DNA from: Deltaproteobacteria bacterium CG_4_8_14_3_um_filter_43_13
GTDB taxonomy: Bacteria; Desulfobacterota; UBA8473
DNA length: 6,743 nt
Reading direction: 5' to 3'
Assembly: GCA_002782605.1 (NCBI GenBank)
Contig: PFIF01000277.1
Location: forward strand, 1 to 6,743
Every line of letters starts with the position of its first letter. Position 1 is the stretch's first letter. Below the pieces are notes generated by a model that saw only the letters and a program-made list of their open reading frames with translations, was not told the DNA's origin and did not search any database. The position numbers and the translations under genes are program-made. Below are positions 1-5,282 of this stretch, one piece after another.

Positions 1-58
1 GAAGATAATTATTGACAAAGTCGAACCTGGGTACAAATTCCCATTTAGCTTCCTCCAT
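1..58 (-). CDS. Possible 5' end of a protein gene leaving the window (unrecognised)
   Basis: An ATG at 58-56 opens a minus-strand frame that stays open to the window edge and reads MEEAKWEFVPRFDFVNNYL. An in-frame TGA lies two codons upstream of this ATG, so translation cannot begin much earlier. The residue mix looks protein-like, but only 19 codons are visible, no strong Shine-Dalgarno sequence precedes the ATG, and I do not recognise a family. It runs in the same direction as the ORF6N gene and starts 44 bp after that gene's stop codon, with a hairpin between them. It may be a separate gene, or chance. Confidence 0.3.
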   Translation of the reverse strand, partial: MEEAKWEFVPRFDFVNNYL

Positions 59-63
59 AACTC

Positions 64-96
64 AACGCTCTCTATTAAGCTAAGAGAGGGGGCGTT
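64..96. repeat. Inverted repeat after the ORF6N gene
   Basis: AACGCTCTCT (64-73) can pair with AGAGAG (83-88) and GCGTT (92-96). The two stem parts are separated by a GGG bulge (89-91), and the loop is about nine bases. It sits just downstream of the ORF6N stop codon. No run of T follows on either strand, so it does not look like a standard intrinsic terminator. It could act as a 3' stabilising or weak termination structure for the ORF6N transcript. Confidence 0.4.
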
Positions 97-102
97 ATCA
101 GA

Positions 103-660
103 TCATTTTGTTTTTTTTGTTTTCCTGGTGTAAGAAGCCTTTTTCTCTTTCACCTCAAAGCCTATTTTTCTTTTGGGCTTTTCAAGCGGAGCCATTAAAG
201 CGTATATGGCATCAAAGACAATCTTAAACTGCTCGTCATATTTCTTTTCCAGTGCAACTAACTTACGTTCGAGATCTTTGTGTGCGGATAACATTTGCCG
301 TAATCTCACGAAAGTACGCATGATCTCAACATTAACCTGAATGGCCCGATCGCTGTTAAGTACACTTGAAAGCATGGCTACGCCCTGTTCCGTAAAGGCC
401 ATGGGGAGATATCTTATTCCACCTCGTCCGGGCTTTGAGGTCACAATTTGTGACCTCAAAAATGCAACCTCCTGCTGGACAAGTGTAAACATAAAATCAG
501 AGGGGAAACGTTTGATGTTACGTCTAACCGCTTGTTTAAGCGCCTTTGTTGGGATGCCGTATAGTTTTGCAAGATCATGATCCAAAATCACCTTCTGCCC
601 ACGTATCAGGAGGATAATACTTTCAATTTGCTCAACTGGGATAACTGCTTTTTGATTCAT
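103..660 (-). CDS. ORF6N-domain DNA-binding protein
   Basis: This 185-residue protein has an ORF6N domain at about residues 8-100. Family-typical stretches are IRGQKVILDHDLAKLYGI near the start, LKQAVRRNIKRFPSDFMF, and then SQIVTSKPGRGGIRYLP followed by FTEQGVAMLSSVLNS. The ORF6N fold occurs in phage and bacterial proteins related to KilA-N and Bro, and it is thought to bind DNA; the role of chromosomal orphan copies is not established. After the domain comes a helical, probably coiled-coil stretch (about 118-158), then a lysine-rich tail (162-185) that could contact nucleic acid. The ATG is preceded by GAGGTG (674-669) at usable spacing, which supports this start. The gene stands alone, with no phage genes nearby, so it may be a relic of mobile DNA or a standalone regulator. 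The domain call is firm and the function is not. Confidence 0.9.
   Translation of the reverse strand: MNQKAVIPVEQIESIILLIRGQKVILDHDLAKLYGIPTKALKQAVRRNIKRFPSDFMFTLVQQEVAFLRSQIVTSKPGRGGIRYLPMAFTEQGVAMLSSVLNSDRAIQVNVEIMRTFVRLRQMLSAHKDLERKLVALEKKYDEQFKIVFDAIYALMAPLEKPKRKIGFEVKEKKASYTRKTKKTK
434..460. repeat. Perfect 27-bp palindrome inside the ORF6N gene
   Basis: The arms TTTGAGGTCACAA (434-446) and TTGTGACCTCAAA (448-460) are exact reverse complements around one central base (447). The site lies in the codons for LRSQIVTS of the ORF6N domain, which is a conserved part of the family, so protein constraint may account for some of the symmetry. A partly matching half-site, TTGTGATTTCA (710-720), lies upstream of the gene. 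It could be a binding site for a dimeric regulator, possibly the ORF6N protein itself. Confidence 0.75.
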
Positions 661-673
661 AATGACGACACCT

Positions 674-689
674 CATTAGCAACCTAATG
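674..689 (-). promoter_or_regulatory. Palindrome touching the ORF6N ribosome binding site
   Basis: CATTAG (674-679) and CTAATG (684-689) are perfect 6-bp arms around a 4-base spacer. On the minus strand the palindrome ends at the first G of the GAGGTG Shine-Dalgarno sequence of the ORF6N gene. It could be an operator, or an RNA hairpin that limits access to the ribosome binding site. A second partial symmetry, GTGATTTCAC (712-721), lies just upstream. That these are regulatory is inference from position and symmetry. Confidence 0.35.
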
Positions 690-762
690 GCCCTATTCAT
701 AATCCTAAATTGTGATTTCACGTTGCAAAATTCTTCATCGGGACCACATTTGAAGGGAGTAT

Positions 763-768
763 ATTATA
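763..768 (-). promoter_or_regulatory. Candidate -10 box for the ORF6N gene
   Basis: The minus strand reads a perfect TATAAT at 768-763, within a near-palindromic AT-rich stretch (756-772). Initiation here would give a leader of about 95 bases containing both small palindromes upstream of the ORF6N gene. I find no convincing -35 hexamer at 16-18 bp, so the assignment is weak. Confidence 0.25.
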
Positions 769-804
769 TTCCTTTTGTCCCGTAAATCTTGTATCACTGA
801 GAAA

Positions 805-984
805 TCAAGCCGTGATGGCCTTGTTTATTTCGTGAATGATTGTTTCTAGCTTCCCCCAAACACCTTGTCCAGTTTACCCTAGGACACCCCTTCGCGGGTA
901 AAGATGGGCAAGTAATCCACATCATCCTTTTCCATAAGCAAGTTTTGCTGGCGAAATCAGAGATGGGTTCACATATTGCGCCAT
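805..984 (-). pseudogene. Decayed coding fragment, family uncertain
   Basis: Three adjacent minus-strand frames carry protein-like pieces. From an ATG at 984 the sequence reads NPSLISPAKLAYGKG and then a stop. A shifted frame from 935 reads KDDVDYLPIFTREGVS, then a TAG at 881-879, then GKLDKVFGG. A further shift gives KLETIIHEINKAITA with a TGA at 807-805. Joined, these look like the C-terminal part of one protein broken by two frameshifts and a nonsense codon. The pattern of a Ser-Pro, a lysine and then a KDDVDYLPIF-like stretch faintly recalls nucleotidyltransferase proteins of AbiEii or DUF6036 type, but I cannot confirm that. The fragment accounts for part of the otherwise empty 661-1325 interval. 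Confidence 0.35.
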
Positions 985-1070
985 AATTGAATCAGCTCAT
1001 TATACCATCCAAATCAAACCCTTTCATCAAACCCCTTTATCCTTATCCCCTCTCTCCTGTCCAAAAACCC

Positions 1071-1114
1071 TCTCAAAACAAGAAACCCCGCTCTCATTTT
1101 GAGAAACGGGGTTT
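1071..1114. repeat. GC-rich hairpin with a competing pairing partner
   Basis: AAACCCCG (1083-1090) pairs perfectly with CGGGGTTT (1107-1114). An inner stem forms between TCTCA (1092-1096) and TGAGA (1100-1104). An upstream TCTCAAAA (1071-1078) is also an exact complement of TTTTGAGA (1097-1104), so two mutually exclusive folds are possible. On the minus strand the main hairpin is followed by TTTCTTGTTTTG, which is terminator-like; on the plus strand no T run follows. It may be a dispersed repeat, a terminator for a lost minus-strand gene, or part of a leader. The rest of 985-1259 shows nothing I recognise. Confidence 0.55.
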
Positions 1115-1259
1115 GCATCTCGCCTAAATCATTTTGCCCCTTCTTTTGTTTGAAAAGTGTAAACAATTATTCTTAGACATTATAGATTTTCTTATTCCTT
1201 TCGCTACAGCTATTAGCTTTTTACCAAAGGTAGCCCTGAAAAGTCAAGGAAAGAGATAC

Positions 1260-1288
1260 TTGACAATTCCATCTTCTTGAAATAGTGT
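1260..1288 (+). promoter_or_regulatory. Candidate promoter of the M48 protease gene
   Basis: A perfect -35 hexamer TTGACA (1260-1265) lies 38-66 bp ahead of the start codon. At 17 bp spacing the -10 position holds TAGTGT (1283-1288), which is a poor match; TGTTAT (1286-1291) is an alternative at 20 bp. The exact -35 and its position make a promoter plausible, but the weak -10 keeps confidence modest. Confidence 0.4.
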
Positions 1289-1325
1289 TATTTTACTCAG
1301 GGAGAGGCGGTGAGTAGAGGCTGGG

Positions 1326-2564
1326 ATGAATTTTTTTCTGGTGATAATTCTTGCCATTTTAGTTGGTAATTACCTTTTGGATTTGATCGTTGATACATTG
1401 AATGTGCGGCACGCGAGAACAGATTTGCCTGAAGAATTTGAAGGCTATTATGATGCCGAGAAGTACAAAAAATCCCAGGAGTATCTCAGAGAAAATACCC
1501 GGTTTGGAATAATCAGTGATACCGTTATTACGCCGATTAGCATTGCCTTTATACTCTTTGGAGGATTCAATATCGTTGACCAGTTCGCGCGAGGCTTCGG
1601 TCTGGGGAGTATCCTAACAGGCTTGATTTTTGCGGGGACACTTTTGTTCGCCTCCCAGATACTCCTCATTCCCTTTTCCATCTATAGTACCTTTGTTATC
1701 GAAGAAAAATACGGTTTCAACAGAACAACACCCAAAACATTTATCCTGGATATCCTGAAAGGCTGGCTTTTGGGTGCAGTGATTGGCGGGGTCATTTTCT
1801 CATCTGTTTTGTGGCTTTTTGAAAAGGCAGGGACACCTGCCTGGTTCTATTGCTGGATTGCGGTAACGGCATTCCAGGTATTCCTCACTTTTATTGCGCC
1901 GGTTACTATTATGCCTCTTTTCAACAAATTTATCCTGCTGGAAGACGGGGCGCTCAAAAGTGCCATTGAACAATATGCCAGATCACAAGATTTCAAGATC
2001 AAAGGCGTTTTCACGATGGATGCATCAAAGCGCTCCACCAAGTCAAATGCCTTTTTTACCGGTTTTGGGAGATTTCGCAGGGTCGTTCTGTTTGATACCC
2101 TTGTTGAAAAGCATACGGTAGAAGAGCTTGTTTCCGTTCTTGCTCATGAAATAGGTCATTACAAGAAGAGACACATACTGAAGTCTATCGGTATCTCTAT
2201 CCTGACGACTGCCCTGATGTTTTTTATTCTATCTCTGTTTATCAATAACGGAGAATTATTTGCAGCGTTTAAGATGCAGGAGATTTCGATCTATGGGAGT
2301 CTCTTCTTTTTCGGTTTTCTCTATCACCCTGTAGGGATGACTCTCTCAATTTTCGGGAACATGCTGTCCCGAAGACACGAATACCAGGCAGATGCATATG
2401 CGGTGAAGACCTATAATAGACCTCAATCCATGATTACAGCCTTAAAAAAGCTGAGTGTTGAAAATCTCTCAAACCTGACTCCCCACCCACTCAAGGTATT
2501 CCTGAGTTACAGTCACCCCCCTGTACTTGAACGAATCCATACTATCAGGGGACTCTCTATCTAG
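1326..2564 (+). CDS. CAAX prenyl protease 1-like M48 metalloendopeptidase (Ste24 family)
   Basis: The 412-residue length fits full-length Ste24-type proteases. The zinc site is HEIGH (residues 274-278) with the third ligand expected at Glu352 in HEYQAD, and Asp356 four residues later. Other family signatures are APVTIMPLFNKF (191-202), the STKSNAFFTGFG block (237-248) followed by RRVVLFDTLV, and a C-terminal SYSHPPVLERI. About seven hydrophobic segments are visible, near residues 2-22, 65-85, 97-122, 146-166, 172-196, 286-306 and 322-345, so the enzyme sits in the inner membrane with its catalytic site at the cytoplasmic side or in the membrane cavity. In eukaryotes this family trims prenylated CAAX proteins. 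Bacteria lack those substrates, and the bacterial members probably handle membrane proteins; the substrate here is unknown. GAGG (1317-1320) precedes the ATG by 5 bp and an in-frame TGA at 1311-1313 rules out an earlier start. The gene is monocistronic and converges on the acetyltransferase gene. Confidence 0.95.
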   Translation: MNFFLVIILAILVGNYLLDLIVDTLNVRHARTDLPEEFEGYYDAEKYKKSQEYLRENTRFGIISDTVITPISIAFILFGGFNIVDQFARGFGLGSILTGLIFAGTLLFASQILLIPFSIYSTFVIEEKYGFNRTTPKTFILDILKGWLLGAVIGGVIFSSVLWLFEKAGTPAWFYCWIAVTAFQVFLTFIAPVTIMPLFNKFILLEDGALKSAIEQYARSQDFKIKGVFTMDASKRSTKSNAFFTGFGRFRRVVLFDTLVEKHTVEELVSVLAHEIGHYKKRHILKSIGISILTTALMFFILSLFINNGELFAAFKMQEISIYGSLFFFGFLYHPVGMTLSIFGNMLSRRHEYQADAYAVKTYNRPQSMITALKKLSVENLSNLTPHPLKVFLSYSHPPVLERIHTIRGLSI

Positions 2565-2584
2565 AGACCTCTGCATAAGCTCTC

Positions 2585-2614
2585 AAAATGTAGGGAACAA
2601 TAGGGTCACATTTT
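2585..2614. repeat. Inverted repeat between convergent genes
   Basis: AAAATGT (2585-2591) and ACATTTT (2608-2614) are perfect 7-bp arms around a 16-base loop, spanning the short gap after the protease gene and the stop codon of the acetyltransferase gene. The stem is AT-rich and the loop long, so it would be a weak structure, but its place between convergent genes fits a two-way termination region. Confidence 0.3.
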
Positions 2615-3265
2615 AACGGGCAACTGCACGTCAAGTGGCGGCACTAACCGCTCACCAATTGCCAACTCGACATCTTTCGCTTTGCTGAATCTGCAGAATG
2701 TTTTACTGTAGATATCAACAAAATATACACTCTGGAATCTATCGAAACCTGACTTTTTAATCGCTGTTACAGAGGGATTATTTGAAGAGAGGACAAATGT
2801 AAGGACAGTTTGATACCCTTCTTGCCTCCCATAACAAAGTATGGCTGTTAGTATTTTAGGAAAGAGGTTATTTCCTCGTAATTCAGGTTTTGTAAAGGCA
2901 TCGTACAGGTATATCTCATTATTTTTCAATCTTATCTTCTTGCCAATTTCCCCTATGTATGCTTCACTTGAAGCCACCCAGCAATAAGAGGCAATTTCCT
3001 CTCTAAAGCAAGCAGCACAGCAGATGTCTCCCTTCCTTAACCGATCTTCAAAGATATCACTATTTTGGTTGCATCCATTCATAAGTATTTCTTTAGTGTC
3101 AGAGGATTCATCAGTAATAAAATGTATCTCGGCAGAGATATTCTCCCTCACATATGGTATTTCTTTCCTTAGATTGAAAGAGAACAGCAACAGGATTCCA
3201 TAGTTGATCCAATCCGACTCTTTTTCCTTCGTGTAGAGTTTTGCTAAGTCATTATTAGCCAGCAT
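2606..3265 (-). CDS. GNAT-family N-acetyltransferase
   Basis: The 219-residue protein carries a GNAT fold in its C-terminal half. The strand EIYLYDAFTKPE (117-128) leads into the acetyl-CoA pyrophosphate loop LRGNNLFPKIL (129-139), a variant of the usual R-x-x-G-x-G/A motif. Next come the helix ending near Gly150, the strand TVLTFVLSSNNPS (153-165), and AIKKSGFDRF (168-177), which matches the motif in which GNAT proteins contact the cofactor. The N-terminal 90 residues are divergent and include a Cys-rich patch, ICCAAC (81-86). The acetyl acceptor cannot be read from the sequence. A 59-residue gene ends 15 bp upstream, so the two are probably co-transcribed and may be translationally coupled. 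The Shine-Dalgarno sequence is only AAGGG, about 8 bp from the ATG. The family call is good and the substrate unknown. Confidence 0.8.
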   Translation of the reverse strand: MLANNDLAKLYTKEKESDWINYGILLLFSFNLRKEIPYVRENISAEIHFITDESSDTKEILMNGCNQNSDIFEDRLRKGDICCAACFREEIASYCWVASSEAYIGEIGKKIRLKNNEIYLYDAFTKPELRGNNLFPKILTAILCYGRQEGYQTVLTFVLSSNNPSVTAIKKSGFDRFQSVYFVDIYSKTFCRFSKAKDVELAIGERLVPPLDVQLPVKM

Positions 3266-3280
3266 AATTTAACCCTTGGT

Positions 3281-3460
3281 TCACTTCTGGAAACTGTAGA
3301 ACTTTATCAAAAACTCTGCGTCTTTGGGGGATAGGTTGAAATGCAATATAGCTTTATTTACAAGTTTTTGCACAGCTTGATCAGGGTTTTCCTGCAATTG
3401 TTCAGAAATCCATTTTACTGCCCTTTTTATGTCTTCACCTTTCGGTAAGATGGAACTCAT
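3281..3460 (-). CDS. Small 59-residue predicted helical protein (unrecognised)
   Basis: The ATG at 3460-3458 is preceded by AAGGAG with nine bases before the start, the strongest ribosome binding site in this part of the window. The protein begins MSSILPKGEDIKRAVKWISE, continues with QLQENPDQAVQKLVNKA, and ends with LSPKDAEFLIKFYSFQK before a TGA at 3283-3281. It is predicted to be mostly alpha-helical, soluble and mildly charged, with no cysteines, signal peptide or membrane segment. The two helices around the ENPDQ turn and the final LSPKDAEFL helix suggest a small helical bundle, perhaps a protein-binding partner. Its stop lies 15 bp before the acetyltransferase start, so the pair probably forms an operon. 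I do not know its function. The clean ribosome binding site, natural amino acid composition and tight spacing argue that it is a real gene. Confidence 0.75.
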   Translation of the reverse strand: MSSILPKGEDIKRAVKWISEQLQENPDQAVQKLVNKAILHFNLSPKDAEFLIKFYSFQK

Positions 3461-3508
3461 AGTTGCGTACTCCTTTACGATAGATTCTTTTGTTATATAT
3501 GGTAAACG

Positions 3509-3631
3509 TTAACTTTTTTCCCAAAGAAGTTCGTTTGAGCAGGGGATACAATAAACCTTTCCCTCTCTCTTTACTGTCCTGGTTTCCATTGCAGGCTCAC
3601 CACAGTGATCACAGAGGACTGAGGAATGTAT
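3509..3631 (-). pseudogene. Start-less FmdE/TraR-like zinc-ribbon remnant
   Basis: A minus-strand frame opens right after a TAG at 3634-3632 and ends at a TAA at 3511-3509, giving 40 codons. It holds CDHCGEPAMETRTVKREGK followed by VYCIPCSNELLWEKS: two CxxC knuckles separated by 21 residues. This closely resembles the treble-clef or ribbon zinc finger at the C-terminus of FmdE-family proteins, where CxxCGE, then ME, then CIPC is typical. The usual large N-terminal FmdE domain is absent. No ATG, GTG or TTG occurs before the first cysteine knuckle (the first codon is ATA; the only ATG lies inside the finger), so it is most likely the tail of a gene truncated by rearrangement at 3632. A functional mini-protein with an ATA start is possible but less likely. 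It ends 48 bp before the 59-residue gene, which may once have been its operon partner. Confidence 0.6.
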
Positions 3632-3668
3632 CTACTCAGCACCTGACCCCGATGCTTCGCATCGAGGT
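3625..3668 (-). repeat. Repeat-like segment with hairpin
   Basis: Reading on the minus strand, a 10-bp stem (3668-3659 with 3655-3646, one T-G wobble, GAA loop) contains the perfect core CGATGC/GCATCG. It is followed directly by GGGGTCAGGTGCTGAGTAG. The phrase GGGGTCAGGT next to a short hairpin recalls dispersed sequences flanking REP-associated IS200-like transposase genes, though that is from memory and unverified. It abuts the broken end of the zinc-ribbon fragment and is probably the cause or scar of the truncation. Confidence 0.4.
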
Positions 3669-3677
3669 TATAAATGA

Positions 3678-3699
3678 AAGAAACTTGCTCGAGTTTCTT
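3678..3699 (-). terminator. Terminator-like hairpin after the acyl-CoA operon
   Basis: AAGAAACT (3678-3685) and AGTTTCTT (3692-3699) form a perfect 8-bp stem with a 6-base loop. On the minus strand the stem is followed by TCATTTATAA, which is AT-rich but not a pure T run. It lies about 40 bp past the stop of the cysteine hydrolase gene, the last gene of the minus-strand operon. It is a plausible but weak intrinsic terminator. Confidence 0.4.
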
Positions 3700-3739
3700 A
3701 GGAGGTAAGGCTGAAGTGTCCTAACACAGTCTTCTACCT

Positions 3740-4318
3740 TCAGTCTATCCACCTTTTTAAGTCTCTGTTTACCTCTGCCAGGAATTCATTCAGTGTTATT
3801 ATTCTGAACAATGGGTATATGGGGGAGTTCCGATACAAATTTATGGCTGCATCGTGGATCTCTTTCTTGGGGGCAGCGCAGCAATTTTCCAGAATAATAA
3901 CATTAAAGTCGTTTGCCAGACCATCCCACCCCGTAAACATAACGCATACATGGGTATTCATCCCGCAGACCACAATAGTATCTACCCCAAGGGTCCTTAA
4001 GGTCATATCCAAATCCGTTCTGAAGAAGGCGCTGAACCGCCTTTTCTCCAGGATCATATCCCCTTTTTCCGGTTTCAATTCATCTATGACCTCAACCCCG
4101 TTTGTCCCTCGGATCGAATGAGGTTTCATCTTCCCCCTGAACATGAAATCCTGAGGAAAAAAACTGTCACAGGCAAATATAATCGGGATATTCAAACCCC
4201 TGCTTTCCTTCAGGAGCCCCTGGATATTGGGTATTATCCTTTCGATCTCTAATTTAAGAGCGGGGTTGCTCCCAACCCCACCCTTTAGCATATCTACTAC
4301 GATGATGGCAGGTTTCAT
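3740..4318 (-). CDS. Isochorismatase-family cysteine hydrolase
   Basis: The 192 residues match the usual size of this alpha/beta hydrolase-like superfamily, which includes nicotinamidase, isochorismatase, N-carbamoylsarcosine amidase and ureidoacrylate amidase. The catalytic triad is visible as Asp9 in IIVVDM, Lys92 in ILEKRRFSAF and Cys125 in GMNTHVCV. The Met120-Asn121 position is where the family's cis peptide bond occurs, and DSFFPQD (51-57) and the His67 region likely form the substrate or metal pocket. The chemistry is expected to be hydrolysis of an amide, carbamoyl or enol-ether bond through the cysteine. The exact substrate is unreadable; nicotinamidase is possible but the diagnostic metal ligands are not clear. 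It follows the dehydrogenase by 90 bp on the same strand and is probably co-transcribed. The family start KPAIIVVDM fits the ATG chosen, although the nearest Shine-Dalgarno candidate, GGGAG, is about 12 bp away and so poorly placed. Confidence 0.88.
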   Translation of the reverse strand: MKPAIIVVDMLKGGVGSNPALKLEIERIIPNIQGLLKESRGLNIPIIFACDSFFPQDFMFRGKMKPHSIRGTNGVEVIDELKPEKGDMILEKRRFSAFFRTDLDMTLRTLGVDTIVVCGMNTHVCVMFTGWDGLANDFNVIILENCCAAPKKEIHDAAINLYRNSPIYPLFRIITLNEFLAEVNRDLKRWID

Positions 4319-4340
4319 CTTTTGATCATTCTCCCATTTA

Positions 4341-4362
4341 GGGCAACCACAAGGGATTGCCC
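4341..4362. repeat. Short dispersed-type hairpin in the hydrolase leader
   Basis: GGGCAA (4341-4346) and TTGCCC (4357-4362) pair around CCACAAGGGA, in which CC and GG can extend the stem. It occupies the 90-bp gap between the dehydrogenase stop and the hydrolase start. Hairpins of this GGGGCAACC...GGTTGCCCC type recur in many bacterial genomes as mobile or passive repeats. It could modulate expression of the hydrolase relative to the upstream genes. Confidence 0.45.
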
Positions 4363-4408
4363 CTACCCCTTGACCCCTTGAATCCTTTATTTCAAATTCA
4401 TGGATATT

Positions 4409-5263
4409 TCATTTGCTGTAATCGTAAAACCCCCTTCCAGCCTTCCTTCCCAAATATCCAGCCTCTACGTATTTTCTCAAGAGGGGGCATGGACGATATT
4501 TTGGATCGCCTAATTCATTGTGCAAGACCTCCATGATTGCCAGGCATGTGTCCAGCCCTATTAAATCTGCCAGAGTTAGTGGCCCCATGGGGTGGTTCAT
4601 ACCTAATTTCATTACGGTGTCTATGGCCTCCGGTTTACCTACCCCTTCATACAAGGCATAAACAGCCTCGTTGATCATGGGAAGCAGTATCCTGTTGGCG
4701 ATAAAGCCCGGGAAATCCCCTGCTTCTACCGGGGTTTTACCCATCTTTTCTGCAAGCTTCATCACAGTATTAAAGGTCTCATCAGAGGTGGGAAGCCCTC
4801 TGATAACCTCCACCAACTGCATCATAGGAACAGGGTTCATAAAGTGCATACCGACCACCCTGTCCGGTCTCTTGGTTGCGGAACCGACCCTTGTAATAGA
4901 TATGGAAGATGTGTTACTGGCCAGGATTGCCTCAGGTTTACAAACCTCGTCCAGTTTCTTGAAGATATCAAGCTTGATTGGAAGGTTCTCTGTTGCAGCT
5001 TCCACTACAAAGTCGGCTTTTGCCATATCTTCCAGCTTAGTGGTGCCGGAAATCTTAGCAAGTATACTATCTTTTTGTTCAGCGGTAATCTTTTCCTTCT
5101 TAAGCATCCTATCCAGACTTGTGGAAATTGAGGATATCCCCTTCTTTACAAAGTCATCCTTAACATCATTCAATATAACGTCAAATCCAGTAGAAGCCGC
5201 AACCTGAGCAATACCACTACCCATCTGTCCTGCACCAACAATACCAAAAGTCTTGATCTCCAT
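4409..5263 (-). CDS. hbd: 3-hydroxybutyryl-CoA (3-hydroxyacyl-CoA) dehydrogenase
   Basis: This 284-residue protein has the standard length of the single-function short-chain enzyme. It converts acetoacetyl-CoA and 3-hydroxybutyryl-CoA into each other using NAD(P)H in the cytoplasm. The N-terminal Rossmann fold begins with FGIVGAGQMGSGIAQ (glycines 10, 12 and 15), with Asp33 at the end of the second strand where an acid favours NAD over NADP. Catalytic and substrate residues are Ser116 in ASNTSS, His140 in GMHFMNPVP, Glu152 in LVEVIRG and Asn190 in GFIANRILLPMINEA. The C-terminal helical domain contains HPMGPLTLADLIGLD and ends with the typical GRKAGRGFYDYSK. The ATG is preceded by AAGGAGG at seven bases. 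The thiolase lies upstream on the same strand, separated by a 123-bp inverted-repeat element. The pair fits butyrate or short-chain acyl-CoA metabolism; the direction cannot be told. No residues appear to be missing. Confidence 0.95.
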   Translation of the reverse strand: MEIKTFGIVGAGQMGSGIAQVAASTGFDVILNDVKDDFVKKGISSISTSLDRMLKKEKITAEQKDSILAKISGTTKLEDMAKADFVVEAATENLPIKLDIFKKLDEVCKPEAILASNTSSISITRVGSATKRPDRVVGMHFMNPVPMMQLVEVIRGLPTSDETFNTVMKLAEKMGKTPVEAGDFPGFIANRILLPMINEAVYALYEGVGKPEAIDTVMKLGMNHPMGPLTLADLIGLDTCLAIMEVLHNELGDPKYRPCPLLRKYVEAGYLGRKAGRGFYDYSK

Positions 5264-5282
5264 AATATGCCTCCTTATGATT

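Noticed and set aside
1448..2121. Open frames overlapping the protease gene in other frames and on the other strand
   Set aside because: The protease frame is complete with all motifs. The overlapping frames lack ribosome binding sites and recognisable sequence.
2564..2580. AGAGACCTCTGCATAAG after the protease stop, similar to ends of some IS5/IS1182-type insertion sequences and preceded by CTAG
   Set aside because: No partner terminal repeat or transposase fragment is present in the window, and the CTAG is part of the protease's own stop codon region, so a chance resemblance is more likely.
3490..3708. A 72-residue plus-strand open frame
   Set aside because: It runs antisense through the zinc-ribbon remnant and the repeat hairpins, has no good ribosome binding site, and its translation resembles no protein. 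The minus strand explains the region better.
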